The notes under the pieces are model-generated. The model was not told the origin of the DNA, did no database searches, and was given only the letters and a program-made list of their open reading frames with translations. The position numbers were made by a program, and so were the translations under genes. Below, piece by piece: positions 18,408 through 25,720 of a DNA stretch of 64,000 bases (position 1 is the stretch's first letter; each line of letters begins with the position of its first letter). Origin of the DNA: Bradyrhizobium sp. AZCC 1719 (GTDB taxonomy: Bacteria > Pseudomonadota > Alphaproteobacteria > Rhizobiales > Xanthobacteraceae); assembly GCF_036924525.1 (NCBI RefSeq), contig NZ_JAZHRU010000001.1:4927001-4991000 (forward strand), read 5' to 3'.

Positions 18408-19559
18408 TCACGACCTCGCCGATCCCTTGCGCAGCAGAAACAGTGCCAGCAGCGCCGAGATGCTGAGTGCCGACGATACGATCAGCACCCGCGCGCCCAT
18501 GGCCTCGATCAATAGGCCGAACAGCAGCGGGGCCGCGGCCTGCGCCATCCGCGCCGGTGCGCCGATGATGCCGAGGCGATAGCCGTAATTCTCCGGGCCG
18601 AAAATCGCGAGTGGCAGCGTGCCGCGCGCAATGGTCAGGATGCCGTTGCCGGAGCCGTGGAACAGCGCGAACACGCTGGCCGCGCCGCCGCCGGCCAGGC
18701 CGAGGATGGCGGCGCCGATCGGGTGGGTGATGCAGGCAAGCTTGGTCGAGACCAGCGGATGGTAGCGGCTGAGAAAGCCCGCCTCGAAGATCCGCGCGGC
18801 CACCTGCGCCGGGCCGATCAGCGCGCCGGCGAATACCGCCTGCGCGGTGGTCGCGCCGGCCGCTTCCATAATGCGCGGCAAATGCGCCGCCATCGCGCCG
18901 GTGACGGTCCAGGCGGCGGCGAACACGAAGGCGAGCACGATCATGGTGCGGTCGATCGGGATATGCGGCTTGACGGCTGCCGCCACCGCCGCCTTCGCGC
19001 CTTTCACGGCCGGCAGCATCAGGAGGTTGAGCGGCAGGCCGATCAGGATGTGCGCCGCCGCCCAGGCAAAGCAGGTGTTGCGCCAACCGATGGTTTCCAG
19101 CCCCCACGCGGACAGCGGCCATCCGACGGTCGAGGCAAATCCGGCGAGCAGCGTGATGCCGGTGATCGAACGGCGTGCGGCATCACCATAGATGCGGCCG
19201 AGAGCGGCGAAAGCGGCGTCATAGAGGCCGGCGCCCATGCCGACGCCGAGCAGCAGCCAGGCGATGACGAGCATGGGGATGGATGATGTGAAGCCGAGCA
19301 GCGCCAGCCCGGCCGCCAGCACCAGATTGGATAGCGACAGCACGGAGCGGCCGCCGACCAGGTCGATCTGCCGTCCGACACGCGGGCCTATCAGGGCCGA
19401 AATCACCAGCGAGGCGGAGAAAGCGGTAAATATCCAGGTTGAGGATATGCCGAGATCGCGCGCGATGGGGTCAGCGAGGATCGCCGGCAGATAATAGCTC
19501 GAAGCCCAGGCCAGGGTCTGTGTCGTGCCGAGGGCGAGAATGATGGGAAGCTGGTTCAC
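18408..19559 (-). CDS. MFS transporter, third gene of the arsO operon
   Basis: The 383-residue product is an MFS permease, with helix one at LPIILALGTTQTLAWASSYYLPA and motif-A-like RVGRQIDLVGGRSVL. I chose the GTG at 19559, which overlaps the stop of the upstream MFS gene as GTGA; the longer open frame upstream is the shadow of that gene. Coupled expression with arsO and a second MFS suggests export of an arsenic compound or of a linked toxin, but the substrate cannot be read from the sequence. Confidence 0.85.
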   Translation of the reverse strand: MNQLPIILALGTTQTLAWASSYYLPAILADPIARDLGISSTWIFTAFSASLVISALIGPRVGRQIDLVGGRSVLSLSNLVLAAGLALLGFTSSIPMLVIAWLLLGVGMGAGLYDAAFAALGRIYGDAARRSITGITLLAGFASTVGWPLSAWGLETIGWRNTCFAWAAAHILIGLPLNLLMLPAVKGAKAAVAAAVKPHIPIDRTMIVLAFVFAAAWTVTGAMAAHLPRIMEAAGATTAQAVFAGALIGPAQVAARIFEAGFLSRYHPLVSTKLACITHPIGAAILGLAGGGAASVFALFHGSGNGILTIARGTLPLAIFGPENYGYRLGIIGAPARMAQAAAPLLFGLLIEAMGARVLIVSSALSISALLALFLLRKGSARS

Positions 19560-20764
19560 TGGACGGTTTCTCTTCTTGACCACAGCAGCGCCAGCGGTCC
19601 GAGCAGGATGCCCGCTGCCAGCACCGCGAACGCCGCCATCCAGGCCGATGCATTTTGCGGCCCGCCGGTCGCATCCAGCGCGACACCCACCGCCCAGGCG
19701 CCGAGGGCGGACAGGCTGAAGCCGACGGTGGAATGCATGGCCATGGTTGCGCCGCGATAGCTGGGCTCCGCAGCCATCGACATGCCCGAAGTCAACGCGC
19801 CAGAATCGGCGGGTACGGTGATGGCATAAACGAGTATCAAGGGCAGCAGCAGCCATGGTGACTTGTCGGCGAGCACGCCGATCAGAAGCGCCACGGTGCC
19901 GGAAGCGAACATGACTGCCGTGATGGCCCGGTGGCGGCCGAATCGGAGCGCGAATTCATTGCCCAAAATGCTCGCGGGCATGGCGAGCAGGGAGAACGCC
20001 ACGCTCACCACCACCGGCGTCAGGATCGATGCATCGGAATGCCTCGCGGCGACAAAAGTCCAGAACGCAACGATCCACGTCCGGATGCCGTAGAGCTCGA
20101 AGCAATGCGCGCCGTAGCCGAGCACGAAGCCCATGGCATTGCGATTCTGGAACACCGGGGCGAAATCGAGCAAGTGACCAGATGCCGGTCTGGGTTCGAC
20201 CGGACGCAGCAGAAAGCAGGCGGTAAGCATCACCAGCGGCCCGGCAGCGGTGACAAAAAAGGCACTCCGCCAGCCCCAGGCTTCTGCCACGAGCTGTGAA
20301 ACCAGGAACGACAAGCCGACGCCGAACGAGAAGCTCGACGTATAGAGCGTGATAGCGCGGGATGAGTCGCCCGGCGCGAGGCGGTCCGTCAGCGCCTTGA
20401 GGCCGGGCATGTAGGCACCGGCAAAGCCGATGCCGGCAATCGCGTTGAAGAGGGCGCCCGACCACAGGCCGGTGGCAAAGGCGCCGAACGAGAGCGTGCC
20501 GAGCGCGCTCACCGCCGAGCCGGCGATCAGAATTTTGCGCGCGTCGATGCGGTCGGTCAGCGTCGCCAGCACCGGCACGGTCAGCATGTAGCCGGCGGCG
20601 CCCGAGCCTGCCAGCAGGCCTGCCTGCGCGCCGCTCAAGCGCCATTCCGGAATCAGGAATGAGGCAAGGATGGAAGGTACGACGACGTGCGGGAGCAGGC
20701 TGCCGAGCTGCCCTGCGCACATCGCAACGATGACGGATCGGCCTTCCAGCGAAATTCTATTCAC
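19556..20764 (-). CDS. MFS transporter, second gene of the arsO operon
   Basis: The 402-residue product has twelve helices, with motif A as LATLTDRIDARKILI and LRPVEPRPASG in the central loop. The start lies three bases after the arsO stop, and its own stop overlaps the next MFS gene. MFS pumps for trivalent arsenicals (ArsK) and for arsenylated sugars (ArsJ) are known in ars operons; this protein may do a comparable job, but I cannot assign it to either. Confidence 0.85.
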   Translation of the reverse strand: MNRISLEGRSVIVAMCAGQLGSLLPHVVVPSILASFLIPEWRLSGAQAGLLAGSGAAGYMLTVPVLATLTDRIDARKILIAGSAVSALGTLSFGAFATGLWSGALFNAIAGIGFAGAYMPGLKALTDRLAPGDSSRAITLYTSSFSFGVGLSFLVSQLVAEAWGWRSAFFVTAAGPLVMLTACFLLRPVEPRPASGHLLDFAPVFQNRNAMGFVLGYGAHCFELYGIRTWIVAFWTFVAARHSDASILTPVVVSVAFSLLAMPASILGNEFALRFGRHRAITAVMFASGTVALLIGVLADKSPWLLLPLILVYAITVPADSGALTSGMSMAAEPSYRGATMAMHSTVGFSLSALGAWAVGVALDATGGPQNASAWMAAFAVLAAGILLGPLALLWSRRETVQ

Positions 20765-20767
20765 TCC

Positions 20768-22138
20768 TCATGCCGAGGACGCGCAACCACATCCCGATTT
20801 GCCTTGTTGCTTTGCTTTTTCATCCGCGACGCAACATGCGTCAACATCCGATATTGCGGGGCCGCCACAGCAATTGCCGGCATCTGGCGCGAGCGAGCGG
20901 CTGCAGACGCCGGTCTCGGGCAGCACCAGTTCGACCCGCTCTGCGGCAGTTCGGTCGCCGGCGATGTCGGCCGCAATCGAGCGCACCTGTTCGTACCCGG
21001 TAAGCATCAGGAAGGTCGGCGCGCGGCCGTAGGCTTTCATGCCGGCGAAATAGAAGCCCGGCTCGTCCTGCGCCAGTTCGCGGGCGCCGTGCGGCCGCAC
21101 CGTGCCGCAGCTATGCTCGTTCGGATCGATCAGCGGCGCCAGCGCGATCGGGCACTCGATGGCGGGATCGAGCCGGATGCGCAACTCGCGCACGAAATCG
21201 AGATCGGGACGGAAACCGGTTGCCACGATCAGTTCATCGACCACGGCCTGCCGGGCGCTGCAGCCGGACAGGGCGCCGACGACGAGGCGAGGGCCGTCGG
21301 CTACGAGATGCGAAACGCGAAATTCGCTCTCGACCTTGATGTGGCCTGCCGTCACCAGCGCGGCAAAGGCCGCGCCCAATTCACCGCGAGCCACCAGCTT
21401 GTCGTTCGCGCCGCCGCCGAAAGCCTTCGCCGGATCGCTGCCGCGCAGTAGCCAGATCGGCCGGGTGCCCGGCGCCTGTTCCGCAAGCTTCGCCAGATCG
21501 ATCAGCGTGCCGATCGCCGAATGTCCCGCGCCCAGCACCGCGACGGTCTTGCCGGCATAGCGCGTGCGTTCCTTGCCCAGGACGTCGGGCATCCCATAGG
21601 CGATCTTGTCGGAGGCATCAGTCTCGCCGATAGCGGAAAGACCGTTGGCGCCTGCCGGGTTCGGCGAATGCCAGGTGCCGGAAGCGTCGATGATCGCATC
21701 GGCCTTGACGACTTTCGGACCTTGTCCGTTCTGGTAGCGAATTTCGAACGGCGCCTTTTCCCTGCCTTTCGACTTCATCTTGTCGAAGCCGGCCCGGCTG
21801 ATCGCGGTGACGCGGCTTGAAGTGCGGATGTGGGGCTCGAGCGCCGAGTTGGCCGCAAGCGGTTCGAGATAATGCTCGACCATTTCCGCGCCGGTCGGGT
21901 AGTGATCCGGTTCGGGAGAATTCCATCCCGTTGCCGCCAGCAGCCGCGCCGCCGCCTTGTCGACATTGTATTCCCAGGGCGAGAACAGTTGCACGTGGCC
22001 CCACTGCCGCATGGCGTGGCCGACCTTGTCGCCGGATTCCAGCACGATCGGCCGCAGCCCGCGCTCCAGCACATGGGCGGCGGCGGCAAGGCCGACCGGA
22101 CCGGCTCCGATGATCGCGACAGTTCTGGTTTCACTCAT
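20768..22138 (-). CDS. arsO: Flavin-dependent monooxygenase ArsO with Cys-rich tail
   Basis: The 456-residue product has an FAD-binding motif at the N-terminus (AIIGAGPVGLAAAAHVLERG) and an NADPH-binding motif (VAVLGAGHSAIGTLIDLAKL), as in class B flavoprotein monooxygenases. The sequence IVATGFRPDLDF precedes the C-terminal part. Proteins of this type encoded in ars operons are called ArsO; their exact reaction is not settled. The last 45 residues hold seven cysteines (412, 423, 424, 435, 436, 450 and 452), partly as CC and CGC, which is a plausible trivalent-arsenic or metal-binding tail. It leads an arsO-MFS-MFS operon. Confidence 0.85.
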   Translation of the reverse strand: MSETRTVAIIGAGPVGLAAAAHVLERGLRPIVLESGDKVGHAMRQWGHVQLFSPWEYNVDKAAARLLAATGWNSPEPDHYPTGAEMVEHYLEPLAANSALEPHIRTSSRVTAISRAGFDKMKSKGREKAPFEIRYQNGQGPKVVKADAIIDASGTWHSPNPAGANGLSAIGETDASDKIAYGMPDVLGKERTRYAGKTVAVLGAGHSAIGTLIDLAKLAEQAPGTRPIWLLRGSDPAKAFGGGANDKLVARGELGAAFAALVTAGHIKVESEFRVSHLVADGPRLVVGALSGCSARQAVVDELIVATGFRPDLDFVRELRIRLDPAIECPIALAPLIDPNEHSCGTVRPHGARELAQDEPGFYFAGMKAYGRAPTFLMLTGYEQVRSIAADIAGDRTAAERVELVLPETGVCSRSLAPDAGNCCGGPAISDVDACCVADEKAKQQGKSGCGCASSA

Positions 22139-22162
22139 GGCATTCTCCCATAAAACTAGAAA

Positions 22163-22175
22163 TATCGAAATAGCG
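22163..22175. promoter_or_regulatory. Candidate ArsR operator upstream of arsO
   Basis: The 13 bases TATCGAAATAGCG lie 25 bases before the arsO start codon and are repeated exactly at 22579-22591 between the two arsR genes. A neighbouring GAAATATCGAAATA gives direct GAAATA half-sites. ArsR-family operators are AT-rich and often contain such TCGAAAT-type halves. Assignment is by position and repetition only. Confidence 0.5.
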
Positions 22176-22192
22176 GTCGAAAAGTCGGCGCG

Positions 22193-22528
22193 CTAAGCCG
22201 CGGTCTTGGTGTTGGCATTGATCTTGGCGTCGGCGGTTTCGGCGCTTTCCGTGCAGCATTCGGCGACCAGAAAACCCACCAGCTCCCGCATCACTTCGTA
22301 GTTGGCGTGGCAGATCAGCGTGGTCGCATCGCGCACCTGCGTGACGAGACCGACCACCACCAGCGCCTTGATATGGTGGGAGAGGGTCGAGGGCGCGATT
22401 TTCAATTTCTCCTGCAGGCGGCCGACGGCAAGTCCGGCGCCGCCGGCGCGGATCAGCGCACGATAGATCTTGAGCCGGGTCGGATTGCCCAGCGCTTCCA
22501 GATGGGCGGCGGCGTCATCGAGTTTCAT
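22193..22528 (-). CDS. arsR: ArsR-family repressor (minus strand)
   Basis: The 111-residue winged-helix protein starts LEALGNPTRLKIYRALIRAG and carries the recognition helix APSTLSHHIKALVVVGLV. It lacks the ELCVCDL motif of E. coli-type ArsR. Instead it has adjacent Cys91 and Cys92 near the C-terminus (LVAECCTES), the arrangement seen in the Acidithiobacillus-type As(III) sensor. The gene ends 54 bases before arsO and probably controls that operon. It diverges from a second arsR across 124 bases holding a repeated operator-like sequence. Confidence 0.92.
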   Translation of the reverse strand: MKLDDAAAHLEALGNPTRLKIYRALIRAGGAGLAVGRLQEKLKIAPSTLSHHIKALVVVGLVTQVRDATTLICHANYEVMRELVGFLVAECCTESAETADAKINANTKTAA

Positions 22529-22578
22529 GACTGCACGATGACATGGATATCACGGCCTGTCAACGGTATTTCCAGAAC

Positions 22579-22591
22579 TATCGAAATAGCG
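22579..22591. promoter_or_regulatory. Candidate ArsR operator between the divergent arsR genes
   Basis: This is the same TATCGAAATAGCG found before arsO. Including flanks, ATTTC and GAAAT form an imperfect inverted repeat around CAGAACTATC. A related CTATCGATAAG follows at about 22633, closer to the plus-strand arsR start. One or both ArsR proteins probably bind here. Confidence 0.5.
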
Positions 22592-22652
22592 AGCGCCTGC
22601 AGCCGCAACAGTTAAAGTTGACACGCCCCGATCTATCGATAAGTCTGGATAT

Positions 22653-23015
22653 ATGGAATCCGAACAAGCCATTCTGGCGCTGGCGGCGCTGGCGCAATCG
22701 ACCCGGCTCGACGTGTTTCGGCTATTGGCGAAACACGAGCCGGAGGGATTGCCTGCAGGTGACATCGCCAAGGCGCTCGCCGTACCGCAAAACACCATGT
22801 CGTCGCATCTGGCGATCTTGTCGCGTGCGGGGCTGGTGACAGCGCGCCGCTTCAGCCGCTCGATTGTCTACCGCGCCGATCTGAAGGCCTTTCAGTCCGT
22901 CGTGCTGTTCATGCTCAGGGATTGTTGCGACGGGCGGCCCGAAATCTGTGGTCCATTGATCGAAGACCTCACGCCTGGCTGCACCCCGAAGCCGAGGAGG
23001 AAAGCGCATGCCTGA
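22653..23015 (+). CDS. arsR: ArsR-family repressor (plus strand)
   Basis: The 120-residue winged-helix protein has ALAQSTRLDVFRLLAKHEPEG and the recognition helix VPQNTMSSHLAILSRAGLV. Cysteines 91, 92 and 99 (LRDCCDGRPEICG) again match the C-terminal As(III) site of Acidithiobacillus-type ArsR. It heads the arsR-(deleted arsC)-aqpS-arsC operon, as in Sinorhizobium meliloti, where ArsR controls aqpS. Its stop overlaps the start of the arsC remnant by eight bases. Confidence 0.93.
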   Translation: MESEQAILALAALAQSTRLDVFRLLAKHEPEGLPAGDIAKALAVPQNTMSSHLAILSRAGLVTARRFSRSIVYRADLKAFQSVVLFMLRDCCDGRPEICGPLIEDLTPGCTPKPRRKAHA

Positions 23016-23139
23016 ACGCATCGACAATGTACTCTTCCTGTGCACCGGAAACACCGCCCGGTCGATCCTGGCGGAATCGATCCTGCGCAAGGACGGCCGC
23101 AGCGACGGCTCGACGTCCGGCCGTGAGAAGGCGAGCTGA
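23008..23139 (+). pseudogene. Remnant of low-molecular-weight-phosphatase-type arsenate reductase
   Basis: This 43-residue frame begins MPERIDNVLFLCTGNTARSI, the P-loop start of a thioredoxin-coupled ArsC/LMW phosphatase with its catalytic Cys12 and Arg18 (CTGNTAR). Full-length relatives have about 140-175 residues. After residue 30 the sequence jumps to GRSDGSTSGREKAS, which looks like a C-terminal end, so about 100 residues seem to be deleted in frame. The start overlaps arsR and the stop overlaps aqpS (TGATG), so translational coupling survives. Catalysis is very unlikely. Confidence 0.8.
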
Positions 23140-23837
23140 TGTCCGAATTCGATCTGCCACGCCGGCTCGCCGCCGAGACGCTCGGGACGGCACTGTTGGT
23201 CGCCACCGTGGTCGGCTCCGGGATCATGGCCGAGACCTTGACCAAGGACGTCGCACTCGCGTTGCTCGGCAATACGTTGCCGACCGGTGCCATGCTGGTC
23301 GTCCTCATCACCATTCTCGGTCCCATTTCCGGGGCCCATTTCAATCCGGCGGTATCGCTGGTTTTTGCGCTCAAGCGCGAGCTGACGCGGCGCGAGGCGC
23401 TGCTCTACGTCGCTGCGCAAATCGCCGGCGGGATTGCCGGAACCATGCTGGCGCATGCGATGTTCGCGCTGCCGCTGCTCGATGCCTCGCTGAAAATGCG
23501 AACCGGCGGTGCGCAATGGCTCGCCGAAGCCGTCGCCGCCTTCGGCCTGGTCGCAACCATCCTCGCTGGTATCAAGTTCAACCGCGCCGCGGTGCCGTGG
23601 CTGGTCGGCCTCTACATCACGGCGGCTTACTGGTTCACGGCGTCGACGTCGTTCGCCAATCCCGCCGTTGCCATTGCGCGCTCATTGACCAATACGTTTT
23701 CGGGCATTCGCCCCACAGATCTTCCGGGTTTCATCGCGGCGGAAACCTGCGGCGCCATCATCGCGTTGATCTTCATGGGTTGGCTGCTTCGTGAAAGCGA
23801 CAAGGCGCGCGCAATGTTGAAGGAGGCGCAACCATGA
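23139..23837 (+). CDS. aqpS: Aquaglyceroporin for arsenite efflux
   Basis: The 232-residue product is a MIP-family channel with six helices. The first Asn-Pro-Ala motif is in GAHFNPAVSL (residues 69-71), and the second half-helix reads SFANPAVAIARS, a form seen in AqpS-type channels. In Sinorhizobium meliloti AqpS lets arsenite, made by ArsC, leave the cell down its gradient, replacing an active pump. Here it lies between arsR and arsC in the same order, with start and stop overlaps on both sides. No arsB or acr3 pump gene is seen in the window. Confidence 0.93.
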   Translation: MSEFDLPRRLAAETLGTALLVATVVGSGIMAETLTKDVALALLGNTLPTGAMLVVLITILGPISGAHFNPAVSLVFALKRELTRREALLYVAAQIAGGIAGTMLAHAMFALPLLDASLKMRTGGAQWLAEAVAAFGLVATILAGIKFNRAAVPWLVGLYITAAYWFTASTSFANPAVAIARSLTNTFSGIRPTDLPGFIAAETCGAIIALIFMGWLLRESDKARAMLKEAQP

Positions 23838-24241
23838 GCGTTACGATCTACCACAACCCGGCCTGCGGCACCTCGCGCAATACGCTGGCGATGATCCGGC
23901 AGAGCGGCGAAGAGCCCGAGGTGATCGAGTATCTGAAGACGCCGCCGAGCCGCGCCCGGCTGGTCGAACTGATTGCCGCGCTCGGAATTTCGCCGCGCGA
24001 GCTGTTGCGCGAAAAAGGCACGCCCTATGCCGAGCTCGGCCTGGCCGACCCGAAATGGAGCGACGACGAGCTGATCGACCTCATGCTGAAACATCCAATC
24101 CTGATCAACCGGCCGATCGTGGTGACGCCAAAGGGCGTCCGCTTGTGCCGGCCTTCGGAATTGGTGCTCGATTTGCTCGACAACCCGGTCGAATCCTTCG
24201 TCAAGGAAGACGGCGAGGCAGTCACGCGCGCGAAGTCGTAA
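23834..24241 (+). CDS. arsC: Arsenate reductase, glutaredoxin-dependent
   Basis: The 135-residue enzyme reduces arsenate to arsenite with glutathione and glutaredoxin. The active site is HNPACGTSRN with Cys11, and the arsenate-binding arginines are probably in ILINRPIVVTPKGVRLCRP, the canonical region. The length matches E. coli ArsC (about 140). It overlaps aqpS by four bases (ATGA), so reduction and channel-mediated efflux are co-expressed. An arsH gene, common next in other rhizobia, is absent. Confidence 0.97.
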   Translation: MSVTIYHNPACGTSRNTLAMIRQSGEEPEVIEYLKTPPSRARLVELIAALGISPRELLREKGTPYAELGLADPKWSDDELIDLMLKHPILINRPIVVTPKGVRLCRPSELVLDLLDNPVESFVKEDGEAVTRAKS

Positions 24242-24250
24242 GGCACGCTT

Positions 24251-24383
24251 GTCCCGGACGCGGTGCAGCCTAGGCGATGCGAAGCATCGTCCGGCAACGC
24301 TGCTCCGCAGAGCCGGGACCCAAGCCGCAGAGTGTGGATCCCGGCTCAGCAGCGCATCGCTTCACGCTGCGCAGCATCCGGGG
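24251..24383. repeat. Palindromic repeat, family D copy 1
   Basis: The stretch contains GTCCCGGACGCGGTGCAGC, CTGCTCCGCAGAGCCGGGA, GTGGATCCCGGCTC and GCTGCGCAGCATCCGG, a series of interleaved inverted repeats. A shorter copy in the opposite orientation is at 57561-57616. It fills most of the arsC-cyclase gap and has no coding role. Confidence 0.75.
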
Positions 24384-24437
24384 AATGCAGGCGGCGCCAG
24401 CCTTTCACTCGCCCCGATTGCACGGCATAATGGCCGC

Positions 24438-25697
24438 ATGGAGCTCAACCCCCGTCTGCGGCTGATGAACTGGCTGGTCGGCCAGGGCCTCACCGGCCTG
24501 CCTCAAAACGACCTGATCCGCGGTTTCTGCGAACGCTGCTGCGCCGAGGGGCTTGGCATCTCGCGCGGCATGGTCTTCATCGATACGCTGCACCCGATTT
24601 TCGAAGGCCGCGGCTTTCGCTGGAACGACGCCGAGACCAACGAAAGCGACATGTTCGAATATGGCTCGACAAATGAGGGCGAAGCGGCGGAAGCCTGGCG
24701 CAGTTCGATCTTCTATCACATGCTTGAAAACGGCTTTTCGGAGTTGCCGATCGACCTCGCTGACGGCGGGACCCATAGGTTCAAGTTCGTGAACGAACTC
24801 GCCGAGAAGGGCCACAAGCATCTCGTGGCCTATGTGCACCAGTTCGGCGAGGCCGGCACCATGGGGCAGATGGACTGCGTCTATTCCTACTGGGTGACAA
24901 GGCGCGACGAGGGATTTGGCGCGCAGGGGTTGGCTGCGCTGCGCGATCTCGTGCCGGTGCTGGGGCTGGCGATCAAATCCGCGGCGCAGGCTGACATCAC
25001 CAAGACGCTGGGCCGGGTCTATCTCGGTCGCGACACCGCCGAGCAGGTGCTGCGCGGCCGCATCACACGCGGCGTCACCGAGCGCATCAACACGGTGCTG
25101 TGGTTCTCCGACCTGCGCGGCTCGACCGCGATCAGCGAGAGCATCGATCCCGGCGAGATCATCCCGTTCCTCAACGATTATGCGCAGGCCTCGATCGACG
25201 CCATTCACGATGCCGGCGGCGAGGTGCTCAAGCTGATCGGCGACGGCGTGCTGGCGATGTTCACCCACGAGAACATGGCGAAGGCAAACCGCGCCGCGCT
25301 GCGCGCCGAACATCGTTTCCGGCGGAATATGAGAACGCTCAACGCCCGCCGGACGGCCGAGAACCGGCCGGTCACATCAGCCCATGTCGGCCTGCATGTC
25401 GGCGAGGTCTTTTACGGCAATATCGGCAGCGACGACCGGCTAGACTTTACGGTGGTGGGGCCTGCCGTCAATGAGGTCAGCCGCATCGCCTCGATGTGCC
25501 GCTCGGTCGACCGCGAATTGCTGATGTCGTCGGCGTTCCGCTCCGGTCTCGATGCGGCGGGGCGAAACTATCTGGTGTCGACCGGCCGCTACGCGCTGCG
25601 CGGCATCGGTCGCGCGCAGGATCTCTACACACTCGATCCGGATATTACGGCGGACGAGGTGGTGGCGGGGAAGTACGAGCGGTATCTGGCGGGTTAG
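24438..25697 (+). CDS. Class III adenylate/guanylate cyclase
   Basis: The 419-residue protein has a C-terminal cyclase homology domain from about residue 215. Metal-binding aspartates are in LWFSDLRGSTAISE and KLIGDGVLAMF, and DFTVVGPAVNEVSRIA supplies the transition-state Asn and Arg, so it should be catalytically active. The first 200 residues have no membrane segment and include CVYSYWVTRRDEGFGAQGL; this N-terminal region is familiar from rhizobial cyclases and may be a sensor. Rhizobia encode many such enzymes. The ATG at 24438 gives the start MELNPRLRLMNWLVGQGL. Confidence 0.9.
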   Translation: MELNPRLRLMNWLVGQGLTGLPQNDLIRGFCERCCAEGLGISRGMVFIDTLHPIFEGRGFRWNDAETNESDMFEYGSTNEGEAAEAWRSSIFYHMLENGFSELPIDLADGGTHRFKFVNELAEKGHKHLVAYVHQFGEAGTMGQMDCVYSYWVTRRDEGFGAQGLAALRDLVPVLGLAIKSAAQADITKTLGRVYLGRDTAEQVLRGRITRGVTERINTVLWFSDLRGSTAISESIDPGEIIPFLNDYAQASIDAIHDAGGEVLKLIGDGVLAMFTHENMAKANRAALRAEHRFRRNMRTLNARRTAENRPVTSAHVGLHVGEVFYGNIGSDDRLDFTVVGPAVNEVSRIASMCRSVDRELLMSSAFRSGLDAAGRNYLVSTGRYALRGIGRAQDLYTLDPDITADEVVAGKYERYLAG

Positions 25698-25720
25698 ATC
25701 GCAAACGACACGGGGCGCTG

